From positions 510,001 through 574,000 of the forward strand of contig NZ_LR134388.1 of NCBI RefSeq assembly GCF_900637685.1: 64,000 nt of DNA. The letters are read 5' to 3'. Of this stretch, positions 24,262 to 34,009 are shown piece by piece. The position numbers were made by a program, and so were the translations under genes. Numbering within the stretch: position 1 is the stretch's first letter; every line of letters begins with the position of its first letter. Origin of the DNA: Legionella sainthelensi. GTDB taxonomy: Bacteria; Pseudomonadota; Gammaproteobacteria; Legionellales; Legionellaceae. The notes under the pieces were generated by a model. It searched no databases, was not told the origin of the DNA, and was given only the letters and a program-made list of their open reading frames with translations.

Positions 24262-24513
24262 ATGTCTAATAGTGAATCAAATGCCAGAACGTTAGTTGGA
24301 AAAGTTGTTAGTGACAAAATGGATAAAACTATAGTCGTGATGATCGAGCGCTCTGTTAAGCATCCAAAATATGGAAAAATTATCAAGCGTAGATCTAAAT
24401 TTCATGCCCATGACGAAAATCAAGTATGTCAAATTGGTAATATAGTTAAGATACGTGAGTCAAGACCACTCTCTAAAACAAAAAGCTGGGTATTAGTTGA
24501 AGTAATTTCTTAA
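24262..24513 (+). CDS. rpsQ: 30S ribosomal protein S17
   Basis: OB-fold protein that binds 16S helix 11 early in assembly. It is 83 aa with the conserved [14 protein letters not shown] and [12 protein letters not shown]. Last gene of the S10 operon; a gap of 88 bp with a likely promoter precedes rplN. Confidence 0.97.
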   Translation: MSNSESNARTLVGKVVSDKMDKTIVVMIERSVKHPKYGKIIKRRSKFHAHDENQVCQIGNIVKIRESRPLSKTKSWVLVEVIS

Positions 24514-24551
24514 TCAACACTGTTGATTTACTTTTAAAACCCTAAAAGGCC

Positions 24552-24560
24552 TGATATAAT
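24552..24560 (+). promoter_or_regulatory. Extended -10 promoter candidate ahead of rplN (spc operon)
   Basis: TGATATAAT is a perfect extended -10 element (TG, one base, TATAAT). It lies in the 88-bp gap between rpsQ and rplN, where the spc operon starts in E. coli. No good -35 box is visible at 17 bp (TTTTAA at 24532-24537), as is common for extended -10 promoters. Confidence 0.6.
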
Positions 24561-24601
24561 CAGCAACCTTTTTCTGGTCGAAATCAGAGCTGGAGAATAA
24601 A

Positions 24602-24967
24602 ATGATCCAAATGCAGACAGTGCTCGAAGTTGCTGATAATAGCGGAGCACGTAAAGTTATGTGTATTAAAGTACTTGGTGGCTCACACCGAAGATATGCC
24701 CGTGTCGGTGATATCATTAAAGTGAGCATTAAGGACGCAATACCAAGAAGTAAAGTTAAAAAAGGTGCAGTGATGAAAGCTGTTGTTGTTAGAACAGCAC
24801 AAGGTGTTCGTAGAGATGATGGATCTTTAATACGCTTTGATGGCAATGCAGCTGTACTTTTAAATAATCAAAACGAGCCTATTGGTACTCGTATTTTTGG
24901 CCCTGTTACTCGCGAGCTACGAGAGAGATTTATGAAAATAATATCTCTAGCTGCTGAAGTTTTGTGA
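24602..24967 (+). CDS. rplN: 50S ribosomal protein L14
   Basis: Intersubunit bridge protein on the 50S. The 121-aa sequence starts [27 protein letters not shown], the family signature. First gene of the spc operon; ATG after CTGGAG. Confidence 0.98.
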   Translation: MIQMQTVLEVADNSGARKVMCIKVLGGSHRRYARVGDIIKVSIKDAIPRSKVKKGAVMKAVVVRTAQGVRRDDGSLIRFDGNAAVLLNNQNEPIGTRIFGPVTRELRERFMKIISLAAEVL

Positions 24968-24980
24968 GAAGGATTGAGAT

Positions 24981-25310
24981 ATGAAACGCATTCAAAAAGG
25001 CGACGAAGTAATTATAATCGCTGGTAAAAGCAAAGGTCATAAAGGTAAAGTGCTACGTGTGACTGAAAATGGTGTTGTAGTAGAAGGTGGAAATCTAATT
25101 AAGAAGCATGTTAAAGCAAATCCACAGAAACCAGAGCATAAAGGTGGTATTATCACTCTTGAATCACCTGTACACGTTTCAAATGTTGCTCATTACAATC
25201 CAAATACGCAGAAAGCAGATAAAGTAGGATTTAAATTTATAGAGAGTAACGGTACAAATAAGAAGGTCAGATATTTTAAGTCTGACAATGAAATAATTGA
25301 CCGTGTTTGA
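24981..25310 (+). CDS. rplX: 50S ribosomal protein L24
   Basis: Assembly initiator protein. It is 109 aa with an N-terminal KOW motif ([22 protein letters not shown]). The ATG lies 13 bp after rplN with GAAGGA upstream. Confidence 0.97.
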   Translation: MKRIQKGDEVIIIAGKSKGHKGKVLRVTENGVVVEGGNLIKKHVKANPQKPEHKGGIITLESPVHVSNVAHYNPNTQKADKVGFKFIESNGTNKKVRYFKSDNEIIDRV

Positions 25311-25323
25311 TTAGGTGATCGAA

Positions 25324-25875
25324 ATGACAAGACTTAATGAATTATACAAAAAAGAAATTGTCCCTATGATGATGAAGCGGTTCAACTATTCCAGTGTGAT
25401 GGAAGTTCCTAAATTGCTCAAAGTCACTTTGAATATGGGTGTCGGTGAGGCAGTAGGTGACAAAAAAGTAATGAATCATGCAGTTGAAGATATGACTTTA
25501 ATTGCAGGACAAAAGCCAGTTGTGACAAAAGCAAGAAACTCAATTGCTGGTTTTAAAATTAGGGAAGGTTGGCCAATAGGATGCAAAGTCACGCTCCGTC
25601 GGCAGCGTATGTATGAATTTTTAGACAGATTGATTTCAATAACTTTACCTCGTGTAAGAGACTTTCGGGGTTTAAATCCTAAGTCCTTTGATGGAACTGG
25701 TAATTACAGTATGGGAATACAAGAGCAAATCGTATTTCCTGAAATTGATTACGATAAAACTGATGGTATTCGTGGTTTAGATATTTGTATCACTACAAGT
25801 GCAAAAACTAATGAAGAAGCTAAAGCTTTATTAGAGGCCTTTAACCTTCCATTGAAAGATAGAGATAAAAAATAA
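25324..25875 (+). CDS. rplE: 50S ribosomal protein L5
   Basis: Binds 5S rRNA and contacts P-site tRNA. I use ATG 25324, six bases after AGGTG, giving 183 aa ([14 protein letters not shown]); a GTG at 25315 is in frame but overlaps this ribosome site. The protein contains the signature [15 protein letters not shown]. Confidence 0.97.
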   Translation: MTRLNELYKKEIVPMMMKRFNYSSVMEVPKLLKVTLNMGVGEAVGDKKVMNHAVEDMTLIAGQKPVVTKARNSIAGFKIREGWPIGCKVTLRRQRMYEFLDRLISITLPRVRDFRGLNPKSFDGTGNYSMGIQEQIVFPEIDYDKTDGIRGLDICITTSAKTNEEAKALLEAFNLPLKDRDKK

Positions 25876-25885
25876 GGGTGAAATT

Positions 25886-26188
25886 GTGGCTAAAAAATCA
25901 ATGCTTATGAGAGAGCTAAAACGTAGCAAACTCGTAGAAAAATACAAAAAGCGCAGAAACGAATTAAAGACGTTAATTAAATCATCAGATGATTTTCAAG
26001 TAATTATGGATAGCCAAGCTAAATTAGCTAAACTACCTATTAACTCAAATCCTGTCCGTTTTAAAACACGGTGCAAACAATGTGGTCGCCCACATGCGGT
26101 ATATCGTAAATTTAGCCTTTGTAGGATTTGCTTAAGACAACAACTAATGGTTGGTAATATACCAGGCGGAAGAAAATCTAGCTGGTAA
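25886..26188 (+). CDS. rpsN: 30S ribosomal protein S14 (long form with zinc-ribbon cysteines)
   Basis: 30S head assembly protein. At 100 aa it is the long type, yet it keeps two CxxC pairs (RCKQCGRPH and LCRICLRQQ) that normally mark the short, zinc-binding type; E. coli long S14 lacks them. GTG start. The flanking genes rplE and rpsH are in the usual order. Confidence 0.97.
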   Translation: MAKKSMLMRELKRSKLVEKYKKRRNELKTLIKSSDDFQVIMDSQAKLAKLPINSNPVRFKTRCKQCGRPHAVYRKFSLCRICLRQQLMVGNIPGGRKSSW

Positions 26189-26207
26189 TTTTAATTGGAG
26201 AACGATT

Positions 26208-26603
26208 GTGAGTATGCATGATCCAGTTGCTGATATGCTGACCAGAATTAGAAATGGTCAACAAGCAAAACATCAGCAAGTAACTTTAACATCTTCAAAA
26301 CTGAAGGAAGAGATTGCTCGTGTTTTAAAAGAAGAAGGTTATGTTGAAGACTTCTTTGTTGAATCACTAGATAATAATCTTAAATTAATGACGATCAAAC
26401 TGAAGTACTACCACGGTAGACCAGTTATCGAATTAATAAAAAGAATAAGCAGGCCTGGTTTAAGAGTTTATAAATCTTATAAAGAATTAACTTCAATACC
26501 CGGTTTTGGTGTGGCCATATTGTCTACATCCCAAGGTATAATGACCCATATCTCTGCTAAGATGAAAGGCGTTGGTGGTGAAGTCATTTGTGAAGTGGCT
26601 TAA
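26208..26603 (+). CDS. rpsH: 30S ribosomal protein S8
   Basis: Early 30S assembly protein that represses the spc operon in E. coli by binding near rplE. I choose GTG 26208, seven bases after TTGGAG, giving 131 aa ([18 protein letters not shown]). The open frame extends back over rpsN, but that part is not homologous. Confidence 0.96.
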   Translation: MSMHDPVADMLTRIRNGQQAKHQQVTLTSSKLKEEIARVLKEEGYVEDFFVESLDNNLKLMTIKLKYYHGRPVIELIKRISRPGLRVYKSYKELTSIPGFGVAILSTSQGIMTHISAKMKGVGGEVICEVA

Positions 26604-26620
26604 TACTTGCGAGGAATAAT

Positions 26621-27160
26621 ATGTCTAGAGTAGCAAAAGCCCCAGTAGTCCAACCAGCAAATGTAGAAATTACATTAGGTGATGGTGAGATTACTGTAAA
26701 AGGGCCAAAAGGAACACTAACCCAAAAACTAAACCGGTTAGTAAAAGTAAGTAAAAATCAAGAAGCTAATCATATTGAATTTGCTCCTGCAGCTAATGAT
26801 CCTAAAGCTTGGGCTCAAGCTGGTACAGCGAGAGCGATAGTAAATAATATGGTTAAAGGTGTTACTGAAGGTTTTGTAGTGACGCTTGAGTTAGTTGGTG
26901 TAGGTTATAGAGCACAATCAAAAGAGAAATCTATCACTTTATCTTTAGGATATTCTCATCCTATAGAATACCACTTACCGCAAGGCGTTTTAGTAGAAAC
27001 TCCAAGTAATACAGTAATTTTACTTAAGGGTGTTGATAAACAAATTCTGGGGCAAGTTGCTTCTGAGATACGTGCATTTCGACCACCTGAGCCATACAAA
27101 GGTAAAGGTGTAAAACTTGCTGGTGAGTATATTGTTCGTAAAGAAGCGAAGAAGAAATAA
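26621..27160 (+). CDS. rplF: 50S ribosomal protein L6
   Basis: Sits near the sarcin-ricin loop. It is 179 aa with two related domains and the C-terminal signature PPEPYKGKGVKL. ATG after GAGGAA. Confidence 0.98.
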   Translation: MSRVAKAPVVQPANVEITLGDGEITVKGPKGTLTQKLNRLVKVSKNQEANHIEFAPAANDPKAWAQAGTARAIVNNMVKGVTEGFVVTLELVGVGYRAQSKEKSITLSLGYSHPIEYHLPQGVLVETPSNTVILLKGVDKQILGQVASEIRAFRPPEPYKGKGVKLAGEYIVRKEAKKK

Positions 27161-27170
27161 GGTTTAAGCT

Positions 27171-27530
27171 ATGAATAAACAAAACTCACGTATTCGACGT
27201 GGATTAAAAGCAAAGGCGCTGATTCGCAAATCGGGTAGAGCAAGATTGGTAGTTTATAGAAGTGGTCTACATATCTACTCTCAAATCATTCGAGCTGATG
27301 AGCTTGGAGATAAAGTATTAGTTGCTTGTTCAACTAATGATAAAGAGATACGAGCCAGTCTAGCCGGTAAATGTAAAGTAGAGCAAGCGAACCTTGTTGG
27401 TAAATTACTAGGCAAACGTGCAAGTGAGCAAGGAATTACTGAAGTTGCGTTTGATCGTGCTGGTTATAAATATCATGGCCGAGTGAAAGCCCTTGCAGAA
27501 GGTGCGCGCGAGGCTGGATTAGATTTTTAA
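27171..27530 (+). CDS. rplR: 50S ribosomal protein L18
   Basis: Binds 5S rRNA with L5. It is 119 aa with a basic N-terminus and the conserved C-terminal FDRAGYKYHGRVKALAEGAREAGLDF. Lies 10 bp after rplF. Confidence 0.98.
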   Translation: MNKQNSRIRRGLKAKALIRKSGRARLVVYRSGLHIYSQIIRADELGDKVLVACSTNDKEIRASLAGKCKVEQANLVGKLLGKRASEQGITEVAFDRAGYKYHGRVKALAEGAREAGLDF

Positions 27531-27539
27531 GGAACAACT

Positions 27540-28049
27540 ATGGCATTCGATGAATCATCACCTAAATCAGATGGCTACCAAGAGAAATTAGTATCAGTCA
27601 ATCGTACTGCTAAAGTTGTGAAAGGCGGACGAGTTTTTGGCTTTGCTGTTCTTGTTGTTGTTGGCGATGGTAAGGGTAAAGTTGGATTTGGTAGAGGTAA
27701 AGCTCGTGAAGTTCCAATTGCAATTCAAAAAGCAATGGAACAAGCAAAGAAAAACATGGTTTATATCCCACTCAGTGGCTCAACTATTTATCATGAAATC
27801 ACCTGGAGCTATGGTGCTTCTAAAGTATTTATGAAACCAGCTTCTGAAGGTACAGGAATTATTGCTGGTGGTGCAATGAGAGCAGTACTTGAAGTTTTAG
27901 GTGTCCAAAACATATTAGCAAAAAATATAGGATCTACCAATCCAAGCAATATTGTACGCGCTACAATTGCAGCTTTAACTAATATTGGTACCCCTGATTA
28001 TGTTGCAGCCAAGCGTGGTAAAACTGTTGAAGAAGTGATGGCGGGCTAA
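27540..28049 (+). CDS. rpsE: 30S ribosomal protein S5
   Basis: Fidelity protein at the mRNA entry site. It is 169 aa. The loop linked to spectinomycin resistance ([11 protein letters not shown]) is wild type. The double-stranded-RNA-binding-like domain is followed by the C-terminal domain ([16 protein letters not shown]). Confidence 0.98.
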   Translation: MAFDESSPKSDGYQEKLVSVNRTAKVVKGGRVFGFAVLVVVGDGKGKVGFGRGKAREVPIAIQKAMEQAKKNMVYIPLSGSTIYHEITWSYGASKVFMKPASEGTGIIAGGAMRAVLEVLGVQNILAKNIGSTNPSNIVRATIAALTNIGTPDYVAAKRGKTVEEVMAG

Positions 28050-28051
28050 TT

Positions 28052-28237
28052 ATGGAAAACAAAATTAAAATTACTTTAGTTAAAAGTACTATAGGCCGAA
28101 AGCCTAAGCATATTTCTATTGTGAAGCAATTAGGTTTGGGTAAAACTAATTCCAGTGTAACTCATAATGATACTCCAGCAATACGTGGTCTTATTAACCA
28201 AGTTGATTATCTGTTGTTGGTCGAGGAGAGTGTATAA
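28052..28237 (+). CDS. rpmD: 50S ribosomal protein L30
   Basis: Small 50S protein, 61 aa, with the typical [23 protein letters not shown]. It starts 2 bp after rpsE and shares one base with rplO. Confidence 0.96.
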   Translation: MENKIKITLVKSTIGRKPKHISIVKQLGLGKTNSSVTHNDTPAIRGLINQVDYLLLVEESV

Positions 28238-28671
28238 TGAATTTAAATTCACTATCACCTGATCCCGGTTCACGTCGTCCCAAAAAACGATTAGGACGTG
28301 GTATAGGATCTGGGCTTGGAAAAACAAGTGGTAAAGGACATAAAGGTCAAAAAGCTAGAGCTGGTGGCTACCATAAGATTAACTTTGAAGGCGGACAAAT
28401 GCCTATTCAGAGACGTTTACCTAAAATGGGTTTCAAATCACGCGTTGGTAGAACAGTAGATCAAGTTTGTTTAAGTGAGCTGGCACAATTAACTAACGAT
28501 GTAATTGACTTAAACGTTTTGAAAGAAGCAGGTATTGTAAGTCGTTCTATCAAAGATGTAAAAGTAATCTTATCCGGTGAATTAACTACTGCCATAAAAC
28601 TTAAAGGTTTAAGGGTCACTAAAGGAGCTCGTGCAACCATTGAAGGTTTAGGCGGCAGCGTAGAAGAGTGA
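28237..28671 (+). CDS. rplO: 50S ribosomal protein L15
   Basis: Late-assembly 50S protein. It is 144 aa with a basic glycine-rich N-terminus ([20 protein letters not shown]) and the C-terminal motif [14 protein letters not shown]. Precedes secY, as in most bacteria. Confidence 0.98.
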   Translation: MNLNSLSPDPGSRRPKKRLGRGIGSGLGKTSGKGHKGQKARAGGYHKINFEGGQMPIQRRLPKMGFKSRVGRTVDQVCLSELAQLTNDVIDLNVLKEAGIVSRSIKDVKVILSGELTTAIKLKGLRVTKGARATIEGLGGSVEE

Positions 28672-28673
28672 CT

Positions 28674-30001
28674 ATGAAAAACCAAAAGCATAATACAAGC
28701 CAATCACGTGGTGGATTGGCTGAACTAAAATCAAGATTGTTTTTTGTTGTTTTAGGTATTTTAGTTTATCGACTAGGAGCACATATACCTGTACCAGGTC
28801 TAGATCCTGCTCGATTGGCTAATTTTTTTAATGAACAACAAAATACAATATTTGGCTTGTTCAATATGTTTTCTGGCGGAGCCTTATCACGAGTAACGGT
28901 TTTTGCCATAGGAATTATGCCGTACATTTCTGCATCGATTATTCTTCAACTTTTTACTGTAGTCTCTCCCAAGCTTGAGCAGTTAAAAAAGAAGGTGAGT
29001 CAGGAAGAAGAAAAATAAATCAATACACACGTTATCTGACGCTCGTGTTGTCTATTTTCCAATCGCTTGGAATGGCTCGATGGCTGGCTGGCCAACAAAT
29101 TGCCTTGCAAGCTGACTTTTCATTTTATTTTACTGCCGTGGTTACATTAGTTACAGGAACAATGTTTCTAATGTGGTTAGGTGAGCAAATCACTGAGAAA
29201 GGTGTTGGAAATGGGATTTCACTAATTATATTTTCAGGTATCGTCTCAAGCATGCCTACTGCTATTGCTTCCGTTCTTCAGCAGGTTAAAGAAGGACAAA
29301 TGCAAGCATTAACTCTGGTAATCATTGCAGTAGTTGTAGTAGTTGTGACTGGTTTTGTGGTGTTTATGGAGCGAGCCCAAAGACGAATTAGGGTAAACTA
29401 TGCTCAGAGAACACAGGGCAGAAAAGTTTATGCTGCACAAACAAGCCACTTACCATTAAAGATTAATATGTCTGGTGTGATTCCACCTATTTTTGCATCG
29501 AGTATTATACTGTTGCCCGCGACTTTAGCTCAGTTTTTTTCGCATGCTAAAGGCATGGGATGGTTAGCTGATGTTGGAATGGCTTTATCCCCAGGACAAC
29601 CACTCTATTTAATTGTTTATGCAGTGGCTATTATATTCTTTGCATTCTTTTATGCAGCGTTGGTATTTAACCCTAAAGATACTGCAGATAATTTAAAGAA
29701 ATCTGGTGCATATATTCCTGGAATTAGACCAGGGGAACAAACTACAAAATATATTGATGCTGTGATGACTCGCTTAACGCTGGTTGGTTCAATTTATCTG
29801 GTTTTAGTTTGTCTTTTACCTCAGATTTTAATGTATACATGGCATGTCCCTTTTTATTTCGGTGGAACGTCATTGCTGATTATCGTGGTTGTTATTATGG
29901 ATTTTGTAGCTCAGGTACAAGCTCATTTAATGACACAGCAATATGATTCTTTAATGAAAAAGGCTAATTTTAAAGGTACTAAATTACCTGGTCTTTTATG
30001 A
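28674..30001 (+). CDS. secY: Preprotein translocase subunit SecY (frame broken by one missing A)
   Basis: Ten-helix channel of the Sec translocon. The N-terminal part ends early because the A run at 28985-28990 has six bases. With seven, the sequence reads [22 protein letters not shown] and joins the rest, which begins [16 protein letters not shown]. The restored protein is about 442 aa, normal for the family. ATG 28674 is taken; an in-frame GTG lies six bases earlier. SecY is essential, so I treat the break as an error. Confidence 0.95.
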
Positions 30002-30019
30002 TCTTTATCGGAGTTAGGA

Positions 30020-30133
30020 ATGAAAGTAAGAGCATCTGTAAAGCGAATTTGTCGCAATTGTAAGGTTATTAAAAGAAGTGGCACGATACGAGTTATTTGT
30101 AAAGATGCCAGGCATAAGCAAAAACAAGGTTAA
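30020..30133 (+). CDS. rpmJ: 50S ribosomal protein L36
   Basis: A 37-aa [23 protein letters not shown] and onwards, with the zinc ligands CxxC...C...H ([13 protein letters not shown]). It lies between secY and rpsM, its usual place. ATG follows TTAGGA. Confidence 0.96.
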   Translation: MKVRASVKRICRNCKVIKRSGTIRVICKDARHKQKQG

Positions 30134-30142
30134 TATCTTTGC

Positions 30143-30190
30143 TTGATTTAATTTTATAAAAATAGTATTCTTCTGTCCCTTTCGACAGAA
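30143..30190 (+). promoter_or_regulatory. Possible alpha-operon promoter and leader hairpin ahead of rpsM
   Basis: TTGATT (30143-30148) and TATTCT (30166-30171) are 17 bp apart and could form a modest sigma70 promoter. A 7-bp hairpin TTCTGTC/GACAGAA follows (30171-30177/30184-30190). In E. coli S4 represses the alpha operon by binding the rpsM leader. Whether this hairpin plays that role is a guess. Confidence 0.35.
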
Positions 30191-30212
30191 CAAATAACGT
30201 TCGGAGAAGTTA

Positions 30213-30569
30213 ATGGCTCGTATTGCAGGAGTAAATATACCAGATCACAAACATCTTGTGATTGCTTTAACAGCAATATATGGTATTGGTAAACCTACAT
30301 CTATAAAACTATGTTCAGCAGTTGGAATCGATCCTTCAAAAAAGGTTTCAGAATTAACAGATGCTCAACTAGAGTCTTTAAGAACAGAAATTGCTAAAAT
30401 AACTGTTGAAGGTGATTTACGTCGTGTTGTAACAATGAACATTAAACGACTTATGGATCTAGGATGTTATCGAGGTTTAAGACATAGAAGAGGGCTGCCT
30501 GTACATGGCCAACGTACAAAAACTAATGCACGTACAAGAAAGGGTCGCAGAAAAGGCACCACCGTTTGA
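30213..30569 (+). CDS. rpsM: 30S ribosomal protein S13
   Basis: Head protein that contacts P-site tRNA and the 50S. It is 118 aa with the start [14 protein letters not shown] and C-terminal [25 protein letters not shown] features. First gene of the alpha operon, with ATG after TTCGGAG. Confidence 0.98.
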   Translation: MARIAGVNIPDHKHLVIALTAIYGIGKPTSIKLCSAVGIDPSKKVSELTDAQLESLRTEIAKITVEGDLRRVVTMNIKRLMDLGCYRGLRHRRGLPVHGQRTKTNARTRKGRRKGTTV

Positions 30570-30590
30570 TATTTCATGTAGGATAGTAAG

Positions 30591-30989
30591 ATGGCAATAA
30601 CAAAGTCAAAACAACAAAAAGTACGCAAAAAGGCAAAACGTGTTGTATCAGATGGTATAGTACATGTTCATGCATCTTTTAATAATACCATAGTGACTTT
30701 CACTGATAGACAAGGTAATGCTCTTTGCTGGGCAACATCAGGTGGCTCAGGTTTTAGAGGTTCACGAAAGAGTACGCCCTACGCTGCACAGGTTGCAACT
30801 GAGCGTGCAGCTGCTGTCGCTAAAGAATATGGTATGAAATCTGTAGCTGTATTTGTTCATGGTCCTGGCCCTGGTCGAGAGTCCACTATTCGTGAATTAA
30901 TATCTCAGGATTTCAAAATTGTTGAAATAACCGATGTTACTGGTATCCCTCATAATGGGTGTAAGCCACCTAAGAAACGTCGTGTATAA
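30591..30989 (+). CDS. rpsK: 30S ribosomal protein S11
   Basis: Platform protein near the Shine-Dalgarno helix. It is 132 aa with the conserved [19 protein letters not shown] and the C-terminal [18 protein letters not shown]. Second gene of the alpha operon. Confidence 0.98.
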   Translation: MAITKSKQQKVRKKAKRVVSDGIVHVHASFNNTIVTFTDRQGNALCWATSGGSGFRGSRKSTPYAAQVATERAAAVAKEYGMKSVAVFVHGPGPGRESTIRELISQDFKIVEITDVTGIPHNGCKPPKKRRV

Positions 30990-31005
30990 GACTCAGGAGT
31001 AATTA

Positions 31006-31626
31006 ATGGCTAGATATCTTGGTCCAAAATGTAAATTATCACGTCGCGAGGGGTGTGATTTATTACTGAAAAGTGGTGTTCGTGATCACAAATCAAAATG
31101 TAAATCAGAGAAGTTACCTGGGCAACATGGTGATAAGAAACCACGTCTAAACAACTATGGTTTGCAGCTTAGAGAAAAACAAAAAATTAGAAGATTTTAT
31201 GGTGTTCTTGAAAAGCAATTTCGTGGTTATTATAAAATGGCTGCACGTATGAAGGGTGCTACAGGCGAAAACCTGATGACTCTTCTCGAGAGACGTTTGG
31301 ATAATGTCGTTTATCGTATGGGTTTTGCAAGCACTCGTGCAGAAGCACGTCAGTTAGTAACTCATAAGGCCATATTAGTTAATGATAAAATAGTTAACGT
31401 ACCATCTTATTTAATAAAGCCTGGTGATGTTATATCTGTGAGACAAAGAGCAAAAAATCAAGGCCGCATTCAAGCTGCTTTAGCTTTGTCTGAGCAAAGA
31501 GTACCATGTGATTGGCTTACTGTAGATACTTCTTCATTTAAAGGAACTTTTTCTACAGCGCCGACGTTAACTGACTTATCTTCAGACTACAACGTAAACT
31601 TGGTTGTAGAACTTTACTCTAAGTAA
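31006..31626 (+). CDS. rpsD: 30S ribosomal protein S4
   Basis: Initiates 16S folding and acts in mRNA helicase activity and, in E. coli, alpha-operon repression. It is 206 aa. The N-terminal cysteines ([19 protein letters not shown]) and the S4 RNA-binding domain ([25 protein letters not shown]) are present. Confidence 0.98.
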   Translation: MARYLGPKCKLSRREGCDLLLKSGVRDHKSKCKSEKLPGQHGDKKPRLNNYGLQLREKQKIRRFYGVLEKQFRGYYKMAARMKGATGENLMTLLERRLDNVVYRMGFASTRAEARQLVTHKAILVNDKIVNVPSYLIKPGDVISVRQRAKNQGRIQAALALSEQRVPCDWLTVDTSSFKGTFSTAPTLTDLSSDYNVNLVVELYSK

Positions 31627-31644
31627 GCTCGGAGAAATAGCTGA

Positions 31645-32637
31645 ATGTATACTGAAATCAATGAAATGTTGACACCTAATGTTCTTAAGGTACAGGCTGA
31701 ATCGCCCTTTAAAGCTAAAATAGTTTTAGAGCCTTTGGAGCGCGGCTTTGGTCATACTCTCGGCAATGCTTTGAGACGTATATTATTGTCTTCTATGCCT
31801 GGCAGTGTAATTACGGAAGCTTCAATTGAAGGTGTTCTTCACGAGTACAGCACAATTGAAGGTGTACAAGAAGATGTTGTCGATATACTACTGAATCTTA
31901 AATTGGTTGCAATTAAAATGACGGTAGGGGAAGAGGCTATAATATCTCTTAATAAGCAAGGTCCTTGTCAAGTTACTGCTGGTGATATTCAATTATCTCA
32001 TGGACTTGAAGTGATTAACCCTGATCTTGTTATTGCTAATTTGAACGAAAAGGGCAAATTAAATATGACAATGAAGGTTGAAAGAGGGATTGGTTTCCAT
32101 AGTACGGATTCATTTATTAAACATTTTGATGATGAAGTAGAGCGAAAGTCTGTTGGCAAGCTCAAAATTGATAACAGCTTCTCACCAGTTAAAAAAGTAG
32201 CGTATTATGTTGATAGTGCTCGTGTTGAGAATCGTACTGATTTGGATAAGTTGACTATTGAATTAGAAACCAACGGGACTATTGATTCAGAAGAAGCAAT
32301 CCGTATTTCAGCTAGCATTTTACAACGGCAGTTACATGCTTTTGTTGATATGAGATTTGAAGAGTCACGATCAGATCAGAAGGAACGTAATGATTTCGAT
32401 CCTATTCTTTTACGTTCTGTTGATGATCTAGAATTAACTGTTCGCTCAGCGAACTGTTTAAAGGCAGAGAATATTCATTATATAGGCGATCTGGTACAAC
32501 GAACTGAAAATGAACTTTTAAAAACTCCTAATCTTGGTAAAAAATCTTTAACTGAAATTAAGGATGTTTTGGCTTCCCGTTCATTATCGCTTGGTATGAA
32601 GCTTGAGAATTGGCCGCCAGCTAATCTTGGCGAATAA
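31645..32637 (+). CDS. rpoA: DNA-directed RNA polymerase subunit alpha
   Basis: Dimerises through its N-terminal domain ([23 protein letters not shown]) to seed polymerase assembly. Its C-terminal domain binds UP elements and activators (helix-hairpin region [23 protein letters not shown]). It is 330 aa, intact, and in the usual place between rpsD and rplQ. Confidence 0.99.
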   Translation: MYTEINEMLTPNVLKVQAESPFKAKIVLEPLERGFGHTLGNALRRILLSSMPGSVITEASIEGVLHEYSTIEGVQEDVVDILLNLKLVAIKMTVGEEAIISLNKQGPCQVTAGDIQLSHGLEVINPDLVIANLNEKGKLNMTMKVERGIGFHSTDSFIKHFDDEVERKSVGKLKIDNSFSPVKKVAYYVDSARVENRTDLDKLTIELETNGTIDSEEAIRISASILQRQLHAFVDMRFEESRSDQKERNDFDPILLRSVDDLELTVRSANCLKAENIHYIGDLVQRTENELLKTPNLGKKSLTEIKDVLASRSLSLGMKLENWPPANLGE

Positions 32638-32654
32638 AGTTTAGGAGTTTTGTT

Positions 32655-33038
32655 ATGCGTCACCGTAATTCAGGCCGTCGTTTTGGCCGTACAAGTAGCC
32701 ATAGAAAGGCTATGTTTGCAAATATGTGTTGCTCGTTAATTGAGCATGAATTGATAAAGACTACTTTGCCTAAGGCAAAGGATCTTCGTCGGTACATAGA
32801 GCCTTTAATCACTGTATCTAAAGTTGATTCAGTGGCAACCCGTAGACATGCATTTGATATATTAAGATCAAAATCTGCAGTAGGTAAGTTATTTACTGAT
32901 TTAGGTCCACGTTTTGTAAAACGCCCAGGCGGTTATATACGAATTATTAAATGTGGTTTCAGAGATGGTGATAATGCACCTATGGCGATTGTTGAGTTAT
33001 TAGACAGACCAGTTGTTAGTACTGATGCTGAAGAATAA
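32655..33038 (+). CDS. rplQ: 50S ribosomal protein L17
   Basis: Tunnel-exit protein, 127 aa, starting [20 protein letters not shown]. Last gene of the long ribosomal block; a strong terminator follows 27 bp later. Confidence 0.98.
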   Translation: MRHRNSGRRFGRTSSHRKAMFANMCCSLIEHELIKTTLPKAKDLRRYIEPLITVSKVDSVATRRHAFDILRSKSAVGKLFTDLGPRFVKRPGGYIRIIKCGFRDGDNAPMAIVELLDRPVVSTDAEE

Positions 33039-33065
33039 TATAACTGCTATTTTGTGTTTTAAAAT

Positions 33066-33087
33066 ACCCGCCTTATGCGGGTTTTTT
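33066..33087 (+). terminator. Rho-independent terminator after rplQ
   Basis: Stem CCCGC (33067-33071) and GCGGG (33077-33081) around a short loop, followed by six T residues. It closes the alpha operon and the roughly 30-kb run of ribosomal genes. Confidence 0.9.
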
Positions 33088-33253
33088 ATATTTTTTAATT
33101 TATTTTACACTAAAGCTTATTATATCTGATTTTCTAGCCACTTTTCTTTATGGAACTGATACTCTAATTATTAATTGCGCCAACTAGGGCTACAGGCGTA
33201 ATAAGTTGCTCATGATCAATTTTAGCGGCTTTCGTGAAGTATATCTATGTAAA

Positions 33254-33275
33254 CTGCCCTTATTTATAAGGGCAG
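33254..33275 (-). terminator. Hairpin downstream of ssb (likely terminator)
   Basis: A 9-bp inverted repeat CTGCCCTTA/TAAGGGCAG with loop TTTA, 39 bp beyond the ssb stop. On the minus strand it is followed by TTTACAT, a weak T-tract. It probably ends the ssb transcript. Confidence 0.6.
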
Positions 33276-33313
33276 AAAATATTTATGAACACAGTTGTTA
33301 TTTAAGATAGAAA

Positions 33314-33787
33314 TTAGAATGGTACATCATCATCTAATTGATCAAAAGCATCATGCGGAACTTGTTGCGCAGGTTGTTGTTTTGCAAAATTTTGATTGGT
33401 TGGTGTAAATTGAGCCTGTGAGTTATCATCAAAACTTGAAGATGCTCCCACTTTGTTATCTAACATTTGTATGTCGTTAGCTACAATTTCCGTAGTATAT
33501 CTATCTTGTCCTTGTTGATCTTGCCATTTTCTGGTTCTTAAGCTGCCTTCAACATAAAGCTTTGAGCCTTTGCGAACATATTCGCCAGCAATTTCTCCTA
33601 AGCGATTAAAACAAACCACCCGATGCCATTCGGTTCTTTCTTGTTTTTCTCCAGTGCTTTTATCTTTCCATGCCTCACTAGTAGCAATTGAAAGTGTAGT
33701 CACTGCATTACCGTTAGGTAAATATCGTACGTCAGGATCAACACCTACGTTACCAATGAGTATCACTTTATTTATTCCACGTGCCAT
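33314..33787 (-). CDS. ssb: Single-stranded DNA-binding protein
   Basis: Coats single-stranded DNA in replication and repair and recruits partners through its tail. The 157-aa protein has an OB fold ([22 protein letters not shown]...[15 protein letters not shown]), a glutamine/asparagine-rich linker and the acidic tip DQLDDDVPF, which binds partner proteins. The start codon is preceded by CAGGAGA on the minus strand. Transcribed away from merR-queF. Confidence 0.98.
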   Translation of the reverse strand: MARGINKVILIGNVGVDPDVRYLPNGNAVTTLSIATSEAWKDKSTGEKQERTEWHRVVCFNRLGEIAGEYVRKGSKLYVEGSLRTRKWQDQQGQDRYTTEIVANDIQMLDNKVGASSSFDDNSQAQFTPTNQNFAKQQPAQQVPHDAFDQLDDDVPF

Positions 33788-33958
33788 TCATTTTCTCCTG
33801 TATGCGAAAGTTAGGAGGAGAGTATACCTTAATTTATATAGGGCTTGCACTGGAATTGAATCAGGCTTTTCAAGGTTAGCGCCTAAGATATTCGATGTAT
33901 CTATCATAGTAATATACATCTTAGATACGCCCAATACTCGTTTATTTCATTATATCTA

Positions 33959-33989
33959 TTGACTCTCACGGTACGTGATAGCTTAGAAT
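33959..33989 (+). promoter_or_regulatory. MerR-type promoter with 19-bp spacer and dyad operator
   Basis: TTGACT (33959-33964) and TAGAAT (33984-33989) are separated by 19 bp, longer than normal and typical of promoters controlled by MerR-family proteins, which twist the DNA to bring the boxes into line. Inside the spacer lies the dyad TCACG-GTA-CGTGA (33966-33978). The transcript would start near 33996, leaving a leader of only about 14 nt before the next gene, which itself encodes a MerR domain. Autoregulation is inferred. Confidence 0.7.
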
Positions 33990-34009
33990 CAGTTCTGGGG
34001 AGAAATTGA

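Noticed and set aside
33788-34009. preQ1 riboswitch before queF
   Set aside because: No preQ1-type hairpin with an A-rich tail is visible and the predicted transcript leader is too short.
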